DNA of 64,000 bases. Source: Procambarus clarkii (Eukaryota > Arthropoda > Malacostraca > Decapoda > Cambaridae). A model generated the notes under the pieces. It ran no database searches. It saw only the letters and a program-made list of their open reading frames with translations, and was not told the DNA's origin. This document shows positions 24,801 through 36,534 of the stretch, piece after piece. The stretch covers positions 30,658,129 through 30,722,128 of the forward strand of contig NC_091193.1 of the NCBI RefSeq assembly GCF_040958095.1, written 5' to 3'. Each line of letters begins with the position of its first letter. The first letter of the stretch is position 1. Position numbers and translations under genes: made by a program.

Positions 24801-27800
24801 TGAGGATGCGAGTAAATTTTTAAGTGTTTGAGAGTGTCTTTTGATATCTCGAAGAGTGCCCTTGAAGTCTTAAAGGATGTCTTTGATGTCTCGAAGGATG
24901 TCTTAGAGTGTAACTTTGGTGTCTTTGAGTAAGTCCTTGATGTATTGAAGAGTGTCTTTGATTTCTCGAAGAGTAACTTTGGTGTCACGGAGAGCACCTT
25001 TGACTATTTTTCTTACTTAGCGACATATAATTTTAGTTACGAAAGTGTTGAAAAAGTTACATTTGACTCTTTTAGTTGAGGAAAGACAAGAAAAAAATAT
25101 GACGACAGTGACTATTTTAGTGCTCCACAAAGTATAAATGTCAGTTAAGAACGACGATGATAGATATCTTTGACTATATTTTCTTACTTGACGATGGATA
25201 AAGTTAGTTATGAACAGTGCTGAAAAGATTCCTTTGACAATTTTTAGCTAAGCGAAAGGTTGTTTTAGTTAAGAACGGTGTTGAATGAGATTAATCCTGA
25301 CTATTTTCAGATGAGAGAAGTGATATTTCAGTTAAGAAATGACAAGGAAACATGATGAAGTAACTATTTTTAGTTGACCGATGAATACTTTTAGTTGAGC
25401 AAAAGACAAAACATGATGAACATGACTTTTCTGATGATTGGTGGATAATTTTTAGATAAGAAATGACAATGAAACATGATGAAAACGGTTATTTTCTGTT
25501 GACTATGGATAAGTTTAGTTGAAAAATGACGAAAGTGACTATGTTTTAGTTGATTGGCGAAAGATTTTTAGTTAAGAAGTTACGAGAAAGGTTTGTCTTT
25601 GTAAATTTGGAACTGAATAAAGTGTAGATTTGTTTAAGAACGGGGTTGGTAGAACTATTAAGTTGACTACGAGAATTACTTTGACATAGTTTTGCAAATA
25701 AAAACTTGGTGACTAAAATTGTTGAGGAAACTGTAATGCAGTATAATATTATTTGACAAAGAACTAGTTAGTGAATGGAAGAAACAAATTGGTTTAAAGA
25801 AACAAAGAACATAAAAAATTGAGGTTAAGTAGGGGAATGAACACAGTGAACATACGGTGAACACAGAAAACATGTAAGAAAAAGTTGATGAATACAGTGA
25901 ACATGCAGGGAATATGAACTTATAGAGAATATGAAGACATGATAAGGAACATAGGGAATACAAAGAATGAACACTGAACATGTGAAGAACAAGCTAAGAA
26001 CATTGAGAACATGAATATTGAGTATAAAAGTTATACAGAGAACATATGATGCACATGCAAACATGACAAAGAACATAGTGAACATACGGGGAAAGCGGTA
26101 GAAAAAAATTGAACTGAGCATGCTGTGAACATTTGTAGAACATGGAATGAATGCAGAAAACATGGAAAAAATGTGAAGAATAAGCTAAGAACATTGAGAA
26201 CATGAATATTGGGTATAAAAGTTATACAGAGAACATATGATGCACATGAAAACATGACAAAGAACATAGTGAACATACGGGGAAAATGGTAGAAAACAGA
26301 AAAAATGAGAAAAACAGGTGAAAAAAAATTGAACTGAGCATGCTGTGAATATTTGTAGAACATGGAATGAACACAGAAAACATGGAAAAAATGTGAAGAA
26401 CACAGCTGAATATAGAGAAAATATGTAAATACAGGGGGACAAGAGCTGGAGCTCGGTAACTGACTTGATCTTATTTACTACGTCTGAAATACAGAGGGTA
26501 AAAATTTCAGGGGAATTGATGGGTTATTTACAAATATACGAGAGAGAACTAAGGTGGGGACGAGAGCTGGAGCTCAGTAACTGACTTGATCTTATTTACT
26601 ACGTCTGAAATATGACTGTTTAAAATTTCAGGGGGATTGGACTGCTAGTAGCGAAAATGTGGTCTCTGCCAAATTTGGGTCTTCAATTGGAACTCTGATG
26701 AATTTCGATCATGAACTGGACTCTGAATATTTGGCACAAAGTAGACTCTGGCGAATTTCTGTTGATAATTGGACTCTGATGAAATATGAGCTAAAAACTG
26801 TCTCTGACTAATTTTGCTCACAAAGTAGACTCTGACGAAAATTGGGTATAAAATGGACTCTGTCAAATTTTCGCAGATTACAGGACTCTGATGAATTTCG
26901 ATCAAGAACTGGACTCATGAATTTTGCTATTAAAGTAGACTGGCGAATTTGAGCATAAACTGGACTCTGACGAAAATTGGGTATAAAATGGACTCTGTCA
27001 AATTTTCACAGATTACAGGACACTGATGAAATTTCGATCAAGAACTGGACTCTGATGAATTTTGCTATTAAAGTAGACTCTGGCGAATTTGAGCATAAAC
27101 TGGACTCTGACGAAAATTGGGTATAAAATGGACTCTGTCAAATTTTCACAGATTACAGGACACTGATGAAATTTGCTCTCAAAGTAGACTCTGGCAAATT
27201 TCTGTTGATAATTGGACTCTGATGAAATATGAGCTTAAAACTGTCTCTGACTAATTTTGCTCTCAAAGTAGACTCTGGCGAATTTCTGTTGATAATTGGA
27301 CTCTGATGAAATTTGAGCTTAAAACTGTCTCTGACTAATTTTGCTAGCAAAGTAGACTCTGGCGAATTTCTGTTGATAATTGGACTCTGATGAAATATGA
27401 GCTAAAAACTGTCTCTGACTAATTTTGCTCACAAAGTGGTCTCTATTCATTTTTAGGTATAAATGGTCTCTGACGAAATTCTGTCTATAACTGGGCTCTG
27501 TTCAATTTTCACAGATTACAGGTGAAATAGCCGTAAATGGATATAAAACTAAATGTTATGGATAAGTTGTCTGTTTTCCTTAACAAAACATCTAAGACAA
27601 TATTCTCTGAAAATGGTCCTTTTACAAATTCGGTCATAAACACATAAATAAACTTCTATGATTATTTGAAACTCTGAAAATAGCTGTAAGGAAATAGGAG
27701 GAGAGAGAGAGGGATGGTCCAGATATTATTATGGAGAAGATAAGATACGATTACCGAGGTGACCTGAAGGCCGCGTCTGGCTGACGTCTAAAGTAAACAC

Positions 27801-27995
27801 AGGTGAGGCGACAGATTGCTATTTCTCCCATAAGACCTTAACAAACTTCTAAGTCTCGGAAATTATTTTCATCATAAGAAATCCTTACTTCTAAAATCTG
27901 TGACTGACAAAATTTACCTGAAAACCCTGGCTCACACGCGGGATATTTCCCAGAAAAAAAAAAAAAGTTACCTGTGGCGCTTACACCCTACTACT
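21886..27995 (-). repeat. Right arm of the 12 kb inverted repeat
   Basis: This is the reverse complement of the left arm with the same block order. It is about 400 bases longer and clearly diverged in copy number. A block of about 200 bp beginning TTTGAGAACAAGTTTGATAG is repeated at 23931, 24131 and 24332. A block of about 190 bp around 25990-26180 is also duplicated. The TTAGG-like tract is at about 22500-23100. A long G run (22050-22067) has no match in the left arm. Confidence 0.85.
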
Positions 27996-30900
27996 GTCAG
28001 TGTGACGGGACTAGCCAGGTGGAGCGGGCTGGGGGGGGGTCAGTGTGACGGGACTAGCCAGGTGGAGCGGGCTGGGGGGGTCAGTGTGATGGGACTAGCC
28101 AGGTGGAGCGGGCTGGGGGGTCAGTGTGACGGGACTAGCCAGGTGGAGCGGGCTGGGGGGGGGTCAGTGTGACGGGACTAGCCAGGTGGAGCGGGCTGGG
28201 GGGTCAGTGTGACGGGACTAGCCAGGTGGAGCGGGCTGGGGGGTCAGTGTGACGGGACTAGCCAGGTGGAGCGGGCTGGGGGGTCAGTGTGACGGGACTA
28301 GCCAGGTGGAGCGGGCTGGGGGGGGGGTCAGTGTGACGGGACTAGCCAGGTGGAGCGGGCTGGGGGGTCAGTGTGACGGGACTAGCCAGGTGGAGCGGGC
28401 TGGGGGGTCAGTGTGACGGGACTAGCCAGGTGGAGCGGGCTGGGGGGGTTAGTGTGACGGGACTAGCCAGGTGGAGCGGGTTGGGGGGGGGTCAGTGTGA
28501 CGGGACTAGCCAGGTGGAGCGGGCTGGGGGGTCAGTGTGACGGGACTAGCCAGGTGGAGCGGGCTGGGGGGTCAGTGTGACGGGACTAGCCAGGTGGAGC
28601 GGGCTGGGGGGGGGGGGGGGGGTCAGTGTGACGGGACTAGCCAGGTGGAGCGGGCTGGGGGGTCAGTGTGACGGGACTAGCCAGGTGGAGCGGGCTGGGG
28701 GGGGGTCAGTGTGACGGGACTAGCCAGGTGGAGCGGGCTGGAAGGGGGTCAGTGTGACGGGACTAGCCAGGTGGAGCGGGCTGGGGTGTCAATGTGACGG
28801 GACTAGCCAGGTGGAGCGGGCTGTGGGGTCAGTGTGACGGGACTAGCCAGGTGGAGCGGGCTGGGGGGTCAGTGTGACGGGACTAGCCAGGTGGAGCGGG
28901 CTGGGGGGGGGGGGGTCAGTGTGACGGGACTAGCCAGGTGGAGCGGGCTGGGGGGTCAGTGTGACGGGACTAGCCAGGTGGAGCGGGCTGGGGGGTCAGT
29001 GTGACGGGACTAGCCAGGTGGAGCGGGCTGGGGGGGGGGGTCAGTGTGACGGGACTAGCCAGGTGGAGCGGGCTGGGAGGGGGTCAGTGTGACGGGACTA
29101 GCCAGGTGGAGCGGGCTGGGAGGGGGTCAGTGTGACGGGACTAGCCAGGTGGAGCGGGCTGGGGGGGGTCAGTGTGACGGGACTAGCCAGGTGGAGCGGG
29201 CTGGGGGGGGGGTCAGTGTGACGGGACTAGCCAGGTGGAGCGGGCTGGGAGGGGGTCAGTGTGACGGGACTAGCCAGGTGGAGCGGGCTGGGGGGGGGGG
29301 GTCAGTGTGACGGGACTAGCCAGGTGGAGCGGGCTGGGAGGGGGTCAGTGTGACGGGACTAGCCAGGTGGAGCGGGCTGGGAGGGGGTCAGTGTGACGGG
29401 ACTAGCCAGGTGGAGCGGGCTGGAAGGGGGTCAGTGTGACGGGACTAGCCAGGTGGAGCGGGCTGGGGGGTCAGTGTGACGGGACTAGCCAGGTGGAGCG
29501 GGCTGGGGGGGTCAGTGTGACGGGACTAGCCAGGTGGAGCGGGCTGGGGGGGGTCAGTGTGACGGGACTAGCCAGGTGGAGCGGGCTGGGGGGTCAGTGT
29601 GACGGGACTAGCCAGGTGGAGCGGGCTGGGGGGGGTCAGTGTGACGGGACTAGCCAGGTGGAGCGGGCTGGGGGGTCAGTGTGACGGGACTAGCCAGGTG
29701 GAAGCGGGCTGGGGGGTCAGTGTGACGGGACTAGCCAGGTGGAGCGGGCTGGGGGGTCAGTGTGACGGGACTAGCCAGGTGGAGCGGGCTGGGGGGTCAG
29801 TGTGACGGGACTAGCCAGGTGGAGCGGGCTGGGGGGTCAGTGTGACGGGACTAGCCAGGTGGAGCGGGCTGGGGGGGGGGGGTCAGTGTTACGGGACTAG
29901 CCAGGTGGAGCGGGCTGGGGGTCAGTGTGACGGGACTAGCCAGGTGGAGCGGGCTGGGGGGTCAGTGTGACGGGACTAGCCAGGTGGAGCGGGCTGGGGG
30001 GTCAGTGTGACGGGACTAGCCAGGTGGAGCGGGCTGGGGGGTCAGTGTGACGGGACTAGCCAGGTGGAGCGGGCTGGGGGGTCAGTGTGACGGGACTAGC
30101 CAGGTGGAGCGGGCTGGGGGGTCAGTGTGACGGGACTAGCCAGGTGGAGCGGGCTGGGGGGTCAGTGTGACGGGACTAGCCAGGTGGAGCGGGCTGGGGG
30201 GTCAGTGTGACGGGACTAGCCAGGTGGAGCGGGCTGGGGGGGGGGGTCAGTGTTACGGGACTAGCCAGGTGGAGCGGGCTGGGGGGTCAGTGTGACGGGA
30301 CTAGCCAGGTGGAGCGGGCTGGGGGGGGGGTCAGTGTGACGGGACTAGCCAGGTGGAGCGGGCTGGGGGGGGGGGTCAGTGTGACGGGACTAGCCAGGGG
30401 AGCGGGCTGGGGGGTCAGTGTGACGGGACTAGCCAGGTGGAGGGGCTGGGGGGGGGGGTCAGTGTGACGGACTAGCCAGGTGGAGCGGCTGGGGGGTCAG
30501 TGTGATGGGACTAGCAGGTGGAGCGGGCTGGGGGGGGTCAGTGTGACGGGACTAGCCAGGTGGAGCGGGCTGGGGGGTCAGTGTGATGGGACTAGCCAGG
30601 TGGAGCGGGCTGGGGGGGGGTCAGTGTGACGGGACTAGCCAGGTGGAGCAGGCTGGGGGGTCAGTGTGACGGGACTAGCCAGGTGGAAGGGCTGGGGGGT
30701 CAGTGTGACAGGACTAGCCAGGTGGAGCGGGCTGGGGGTCAGTGTGACGGGACTAGCCAGGTGGAGCGGGCTGGGGGGGGGTTCAGTGTGACGGGACTAG
30801 CCAGGTGGAGCGGTTGGGGGGGGGTCAGTGTGACGGGACTAGCCAGGTGGAGCGGGCTGGGGGGGTCAGTGTGACGGGACTAGCCAGGTGGAGCGGGCTG

Positions 30901-31203
30901 GGGGGGGGGTCAGTGTGACGGGGACTAGCCAGGTGGAGCGGGCTGGGGGGGTCAGTGTGACGGGACTAGCCAGGTGGAGCGGGACTGGGGGGTCAGTGTG
31001 ACGGGACTAGCCAGGTGGAGCGGGCTGGGGGGTCAGTGTGACGGGACTAGCCCAGGTGGAGCGGGCTGGGGGGGTCAGTGTGACGGGACTAGCCAGGTGG
31101 AGCGGGCTGGGGGTCAGTAGTGTGACGGGAATAGCCAGGTGGAGCGGGCTGTGGGGTCAGTGTGACGGGACTAGCCAGGTGGAGCGGGCTGGGGGTCAGT
31201 GTG
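27996..31203 (+). repeat. 40-46 bp G-rich minisatellite, right half
   Basis: Same unit and same orientation as 9951-15832, about 75 copies, beginning with GTCAGTGTG directly after the inverted-repeat element. From about 30370 to the gap many units carry one-base losses or gains in the otherwise constant part (for example AGCCAGGGGAGC, ACTAGCAGG, GACGGACTAG). Confidence 0.97.
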
Positions 31204-31703
31204 NNNNNNNNNNNNNNNNNNNNNNNNNNNNNNNNNNNNNNNNNNNNNNNNNNNNNNNNNNNNNNNNNNNNNNNNNNNNNNNNNNNNNNNNNNNNNNNNN
31301 NNNNNNNNNNNNNNNNNNNNNNNNNNNNNNNNNNNNNNNNNNNNNNNNNNNNNNNNNNNNNNNNNNNNNNNNNNNNNNNNNNNNNNNNNNNNNNNNNNNN
31401 NNNNNNNNNNNNNNNNNNNNNNNNNNNNNNNNNNNNNNNNNNNNNNNNNNNNNNNNNNNNNNNNNNNNNNNNNNNNNNNNNNNNNNNNNNNNNNNNNNNN
31501 NNNNNNNNNNNNNNNNNNNNNNNNNNNNNNNNNNNNNNNNNNNNNNNNNNNNNNNNNNNNNNNNNNNNNNNNNNNNNNNNNNNNNNNNNNNNNNNNNNNN
31601 NNNNNNNNNNNNNNNNNNNNNNNNNNNNNNNNNNNNNNNNNNNNNNNNNNNNNNNNNNNNNNNNNNNNNNNNNNNNNNNNNNNNNNNNNNNNNNNNNNNN
31701 NNN
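31204..31703. other. Assembly gap, 500 N
   Basis: Exactly 500 Ns, a conventional placeholder length, placed inside the G-rich array. The true size of the array is therefore unknown. Open frames running through the Ns are meaningless. Confidence 0.99.
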
Positions 31704-32455
31704 GCAGTTCAGAAAAAGTTAGGGCAGATTAGGGTAGGGTAGGTTAGATTGTTTAGTAATGTGGGGTTAGTGTGTATAGGGTTATGATTTGTTGGAGAAG
31801 GTTTTTTGAGATATATACAAGAGTTGTTACATTCTTGTACAATTTTAAAAAGGTTAATTAAAGATAAGGTAGGTTAGGTTGTCGTAATGCGGATCTTTAC
31901 GTCTGAGATGTAATTGCACGTCTTCCTTCACATGCCAGTAGTACAGCGTGTTGAATATCTCAGTGAGAGGTTGGAGGATGTCTCGTCCCTTCAAGATGTT
32001 GTGTTGATTTAGGGGCGACGACGATCGTGGACAGCGACGACTCGAGTGTTGTTGATGTTGTAAACCGGTCGTTTATGCTCCGTCACCAGCTCATTTTCTT
32101 TGGTATACGGTATTTTACCAAGATTATTTCTAATATTTGAGTTAAAGTTTTCCAGTTTTGTGGTTGAGTGAATTTACTGAATTTAGTTTTAACGATTAAA
32201 CATTTGTTAATTATTCTTCCTCATGCTGGTCCCTTTTATATTATTCTGTCTATTTGTTTTACAATTTGCCAACATGTCTTATTTTATTAGCAAAATTAGG
32301 TATACACAGCAATGTGCTGCTACCCTATTCTATATGAGAGATTACAGAGTGTAAATCAAGAACTAGCTATACGTTCAACTATTATTCCCATCTCACAGGA
32401 TGGTTAGTCATACATGGAATTAGAGGAGATAAAATTAGGAGGAGATAATTTATGC
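31704..32455. other. Post-gap non-coding sequence with a SINE tail fragment
   Basis: The sequence opens with TTAGGGTAGG-like words (31716-31745). At about 31799-31842 it has a minus-strand piece (GAGATATATACAAGAGTTGT) that matches the 3' tail of the SINE at 32456-32735. The rest shows no gene. Confidence 0.6.
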
Positions 32456-32735
32456 AGTCTCCGTGGTGTAGTGGTAAGACACTCGCCTGGCGTTCCGCGA
32501 GCGCTATGTCATGGGTTCGTATCCTGGCCGGGGAGGATTTACTGGGCGCAATTCCTTAACTGTAGCCTCTGTTAACGCAACAGTAAAATGTGTACTTGGA
32601 TGAAAAAAACGATTCTTCGCGCAGGGGATCGTATTCCAGGGACCATAGGATTAAGGACTTGCCCGAAACGCTACGCGTACTAGTGGCTGTACAAGAATGT
32701 AACAACTCTTGTATATATCTCAAAAAAATTAATGT
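32456..32735 (+). mobile_element. tRNA-derived SINE, near full length, plus strand
   Basis: The head at 32458-32535 has TGGTGTAGTGG (A-box-like) and GGGTTCGTATCC (B box, 32513-32524). The body contains CCGGGGAGGATTTACTGGGC, TTAACTGTAGCC and GCCCGAAACGCTACGCGTA. The tail is TGTATATATCTCAAAAAAAT. It is the reference copy for the minus-strand pieces at 1625-1815, 31799-31842 and 43026-43205. The body word GCCCGAAACGC is shared with the LINE tail at 37573, so this SINE may borrow a LINE 3' end for mobilisation. Confidence 0.8.
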
Positions 32736-32864
32736 ATCATGACATACTGTAAATATATAGCTCATGAAATAGAATATTCTCTGTAACTAGCTGACATTGT
32801 AACTATAAGGTGTGAAGGATACATGAAATTGTTTATGTAATAATTTAAGATGAGGTCTGATAAA

Positions 32865-32950
32865 GACCTTTTGTGCCCTCTGTAATGCTTTTTGCGCTAC
32901 CGCTCACAGGATGAGTATGGGTGCACAATAAAACTAGCCGCCTCCGGCGG
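32865..32950 (+). mobile_element. LINE 3' tail fragment (source type of the 30 bp array)
   Basis: Contains GCTACCGCTCACAGGATGAG followed by TATGGGTGCACAATAAA. A minus-strand relative lies at 40925-41030. The CTACCGC-CACAGGATG-GTATG part is the reverse complement of the unit expanded at 42240-42560. No coding part is attached. Confidence 0.65.
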
Positions 32951-33061
32951 CAACAATCAAGATAAAAATGCAAGACACACGCGCCTCTTCTCACCACCAA
33001 ATTCAACTCTCATTGCCCTTTACGTCAATATAATAATAATAATAATATATACGATGTCCAC

Positions 33062-33135
33062 CTAATTACAAAAACGTATTATCTAAACAGGAGGGCGGGC
33101 TGTAACAAGGTAATACCAACCACGTACATCTTTAC
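33062..33135 (+). repeat. Dispersed repeat shared with 40686-40760
   Basis: TAATTACAAAA, CTAAACAGGAG, GGCTGTAACAAGGT and ACCAACCACGTACATCTTT occur in the same order in both places, about 75 bases. It probably belongs to a longer dispersed repeat of unknown class. Confidence 0.6.
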
Positions 33136-33267
33136 AGCAAATATGAACATTGCTTGCAAAAAGCGATGAAGTTTCTGTGGGAGGGAAATGCATGAATATC
33201 GTTTGGCGTTTTTGGACTGAAAAAAACAGTCCATCGGACACCATAAAGATCATTGGTACTATTGCGA

Positions 33268-33702
33268 ACGTGTCAAAGAACTCAACCATAGACTCAACAG
33301 AACAAGAAAGCTATACAAAAAGCAGCCAAGTGACCGCAACAGGATCTTACTTTGTGAGGTCAAGGAACATGTGCATCAAGAGACCAGGATAATAAAATAA
33401 CAAAAGTGGCTGGAATGGTGTTCACACCTGAATGAACACACCTCTCTCGGAGAGATGTGGCAGCAAATTCACCGAGCCAAAGGGAATAAAACCTAAGCTC
33501 CACACCCCAAGGATCCTCAACAGGAAGCCGAAGTACTGGCAACCAGGTTTGCAGAGAGAGCAATCAGCTTCCACCAGATGTATTAGCAGTGCAGGCAGGA
33601 TTAGAGGAAGAAAGATGGCACAGAATCCTTACAGCATGTGCAGAAGTCTCTGACACTAATGTCCCCTTCACACTGGATGAGCTCAATCGGGCTAAGAAAT
33701 AG
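33268..33702 (+). pseudogene. LINE ORF2 linker between endonuclease and RT, decayed
   Basis: Translation in one frame gives RVKELNHRLNRTRKLYKK, then WLEWCSHLNEHTSLGEMW and QQIHRAKG, a pattern known from the endonuclease-RT linker of I/Jockey-type LINEs. At least two in-frame stops interrupt it. In a neighbouring frame the linker continues as TRFAERA, then LAVQAGLEEERWHRILTACA up to DELNRAKK. After a stop at 33700 the homology breaks off, so RT motifs before the catalytic Asp block are missing. Confidence 0.65.
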
Positions 33703-33867
33703 CCACTGCTTTTTCAAAAGTGGTGGGTTTTCTGTGAGAAGAAAACGTATGTTTAAGAGTTTACCTGAATAGACATTTGAATTTTTGAATTTGAGTAGCG
33801 TCTAACCATCTAAGCTGCACGCTCAACGAGCAGGGGTTATTAAGGCAAGCCCGCGGAGTCAGCGGCA

Positions 33868-33893
33868 CGGCCTTTTGGCTAAGATCAAAGTGT
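33868..33893 (+). ncRNA. U2 snRNA 5'-region fragment
   Basis: CGGCCTTTTGGCTAAGATCA and the next six bases equal, from memory, the conserved 5' part of U2 snRNA (about positions 10-35 of the Drosophila form). Upstream and downstream do not continue as U2, so it is a fragment, not a gene. It lies in the roughly 200 bp piece that interrupts the LINE. U2-targeting non-LTR retrotransposons (Keno, Utopia) are known, which offers one explanation. Confidence 0.6.
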
Positions 33894-33908
33894 GTGTGAA
33901 GTGGGGAG

Positions 33909-34430
33909 TCCACTATATTCCTGGACCTCGAGAAAGCCTTTGAACTGGCTAGCGCCCCAGCTATTCTCTGCTGCCTCATTGACAAAGAGGTCAGAGGCAA
34001 CCTGCTCTCCTGGACCAAAAACTGTCTCATAAACAGAGAAGCAAGAGTAAAACTTCATGGCACAGTCTCTGAGTACAAAAGACATGAAAATGGTACACCG
34101 CAAGGAGGTATTCTCAGCCCTCTTCTCTTCAACTGTTTAATGGAAAGAATAATGAGGTTGAAACTCCCACATCACTGCAGGCTGCTAAACTACGCGGACG
34201 ACTTTGTCATCATCATAAAAGGAAGGGATGGGGCGGCGCGCCTTGCACCCAAATGCTTAGACTGCATCAGTAAAGAGGCAAAACAGATTGGGATCAAACT
34301 CAACCCCTCAAAGTCAAAGGCCATGCCCATAAAAATAGCGAAGCCCAACATCCAACTCACAGTACAGGGTCAACCAATTGAATGGGTCGACACCTATCAG
34401 TATCTAGGAATAATCCTGGACACACACATT
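33909..34430 (+). pseudogene. LINE reverse transcriptase, motifs A to post-C
   Basis: One open frame encodes FLDLEKAFELA (motif A catalytic Asp), NGTPQGGILSPLLFN (motif B), NYADDFVIII (motif C, the two catalytic Asp) and the thumb-side YQYLGIILD. The palm is intact in sequence, but upstream RT motifs are absent. After YLGIILDTH the frame is cut by the minus-strand insertion at 34430. The host protein resumes at 36602 with NFNAEVTYLRERTAA. Confidence 0.8.
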
Positions 34431-34954
34431 GAAATTGAAATAAGTTTATTGAGGTAAAATACACACAAAGGGATGAGGTAGCTCAAGCTATTCTCACCCC
34501 GTTCAGTACAACGTGTTCATACATATATAGACACACATCACAAACAATAAACATATTGCTAAACATTCTGAGAAATAAACATATACATTTCCTCCTTCAC
34601 ACAAGTAGTATGGTATCAGACGTACACACAAATACTTTTATGACCTAGGTATACTGTATAGACAATTTGCAAGAGACATGCAGATAATTCAAGAAAAGAT
34701 TACAGTCTTGGTGCAAAATTCTTATATCTCTCTAGAGTACATAACAATGAACATCTGTAACCTTGTTTCTTAAACCATTAACATTCCATGACAACATTTC
34801 AGTCTAGGGTGATCCATTATTAATCAATTCACTTTCTAAGTCATCCCCAATAAGTTCACTGAATGATAGCCATACCGTGTATAACATCTCCCACCTCCTC
34901 CCAACTTCACCAGTAAAAGCCACATTGCGATTCTCAAGAGATTTTTTCAGTCCC

Positions 34955-36401
34955 TAGACGTCCATTATTGGCCCAAATGATTCCTTCATTTTATGTTTAA
35001 TTATAGAGTTCTTCCTTTCACTACGACTATCATCATTCACACTCACTTCACTTTCCTTCATTTCATCACTCATTGTTGCATTATTGCCCTCAACCACTAT
35101 ATCCTGACTTTCCTTCACCGTTTTGTGAGTTTCCTTGACCTCCTGAACGTTTAATTTCGCCTCGATGGACTCGATTCTCTGCCCAAGATTTAGGAGGAAC
35201 TCACCAACTTTTCTAAGTTCAGCCTACACCTCCTTGACCATATTATTATGGCCCTCTTTCTGAGCCACAGTAGCCACTTCACTCACGGTTACATTGTCAC
35301 TGCCAGAGTCCTGAGTGGTGGCGTGGCTGCTCGTTGCTGGAGCCTGACGAAGTAAAGGTGACTCCAATTTACCCACGCATTCGTCCGGTTCACTGGCACT
35401 GTTTGAGGCGGACTGTTCTGCTGTGCTCCCTGTATCTGGGTAAGAGCTCTTGCTTGCTCTGTAACATTCACCGGCCGGATAACACCCATACTCGGCCTCT
35501 TGCTACACACAGCCGAGCTGGCATTGTGAACGCCTCCACAGTTGCAGCATCTGGGAACTATTTTCTCACCCAGATTAAATCTGTTTCTACACACATTAGA
35601 GAGGTGAGACTTTCCGCAGAAACGACATCGTGGATCATGTTGACAGCTCCAGGATTTATGCCCCCATCTGCAGCATTTCAGACATTATGGGCTCTTCTAC
35701 ATACTTTGCTACATGCCTGTAGCCAGCCCCGGTGATGAACACTTTCTCGGGTACTTCACCTCTCACTAGAGCCACCACCTGACTCCTAGCTTCACCTTTA
35801 ATAAGGTGACGCTTGGCCCACACAAATCGTTGGTCGTCGAGGATGAATTCGGGATCTAGAATCTGAGGGTATTTATAGATAATTACCTTCGTCAGCTTCT
35901 CGTTCTTCTCCGGTATTTCCATAACAATTCCATCATATCCTTGCTGGGTAAGATACTCCACTGCCTCCATAGAACCTACCGTTAGTAAGGTCTGTTCACA
36001 CCTTCCTTCAGCAGGGGCTCGAACTTGAGGTGTTCTCTTCCAAGTTTGACTGTCTACAGCAGCTTGTGGTGGTAGGCCAGTGTGCATGAGGCAGGGAAGA
36101 GAAGCCTCCACCTCCGCTGTCCCTCACCTTCCTGACATCGTTCCGTCCTTTCGTCGACACTGGTTTGATCAGTCTCAGCGTCGTTCCTCATTCTCTTGTC
36201 GTTTCCGTCAGGTACACTGTCACTGCCAACACTACGCTCCACATCCTGTCTTCTCCGTTTCTTCTGTTGCCTGGTTAGAACTTCTTGAAAATCACTCTCC
36301 TCTACTGGCTGGCTGCTTTCTGACTCTGTGTCCATGAGAATATTGCCGTGGGGAGTAGCCAGTTCTTCTGTTAACTGATTCTCCATCTCAGTACCCAGCA
36401 T
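34955..36401 (-). pseudogene. LINE ORF1 (gag-like) protein, frameshifted
   Basis: The protein can be followed in pieces. 36401-36054 starts MLGTEMENQLTEE and is acidic/basic and low complexity. 36111-35656 contains a folded-looking segment (SMEAVEYLTQQGYDGIVMEI, RFVWAKRHLIKGEARSQVVA) like the RRM/PRE_C2HC part of LINE ORF1. After a frameshift near 35690 come zinc knuckles: C-x2-C-x4-H-x4-C (CLKCCRWGHKSWSC), CRFCGKSHLSNVC and CCNCGGVH. After another shift near 35350 a coiled-coil-like stretch (LRKVGEFLLNLGQRIESIEA) runs to a TAG near 34955, with one internal TAG. In total there are three frame breaks and one stop. Confidence 0.7.
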
Positions 36402-36534
36402 GGGGGGAGATGTGTAGAATGTGATATGTGCAGAGGTGTTACTCTGGCAAGGGTGCAGGCGAGACGCAGCGGAACGACGTCCTCACCCGTTGACTGTCTT
36501 GTAAACACTCTAAAAAAGGTTAGAAAGTGTGTCC

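Larger units (their letters stand above)
15833..27995. mobile_element. Foldback-like inverted-repeat element, 12.16 kb
   Basis: The two halves are reverse complements with the same order of internal blocks and a loop of about 340 bases near 21545-21885. The ends are perfect for 10 bases (AGTAGTAGGG at 15833-15842, CCCTACTACT at 27986-27995). A further CCACAG matches at the same offset in both. The element splits a G-rich minisatellite whose halves keep the same orientation, so it is an insertion rather than an inversion. Arms made of short tandem repeats, a small loop and 9 bp flanking repeats resemble Drosophila Foldback elements and some MULE-type elements. No transposase frame is visible, so any mobility would be non-autonomous. 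An old inverted duplication is the alternative. Confidence 0.7.

Noticed and set aside
15833-27995. Maverick/Polinton or Helitron identity
   Set aside because: No polymerase, integrase, capsid, Rep or helicase frame. Flanking repeats would be 9 bp rather than 6 bp, and long inverted ends do not fit Helitrons.
31038-31742. Open frames spanning the N run
   Set aside because: They exist only because Ns contain no stops.
32458-32535. Functional tRNA gene
   Set aside because: The head is followed by a body and A-rich tail shared with other dispersed copies, so it is a SINE head; the cloverleaf is imperfect.
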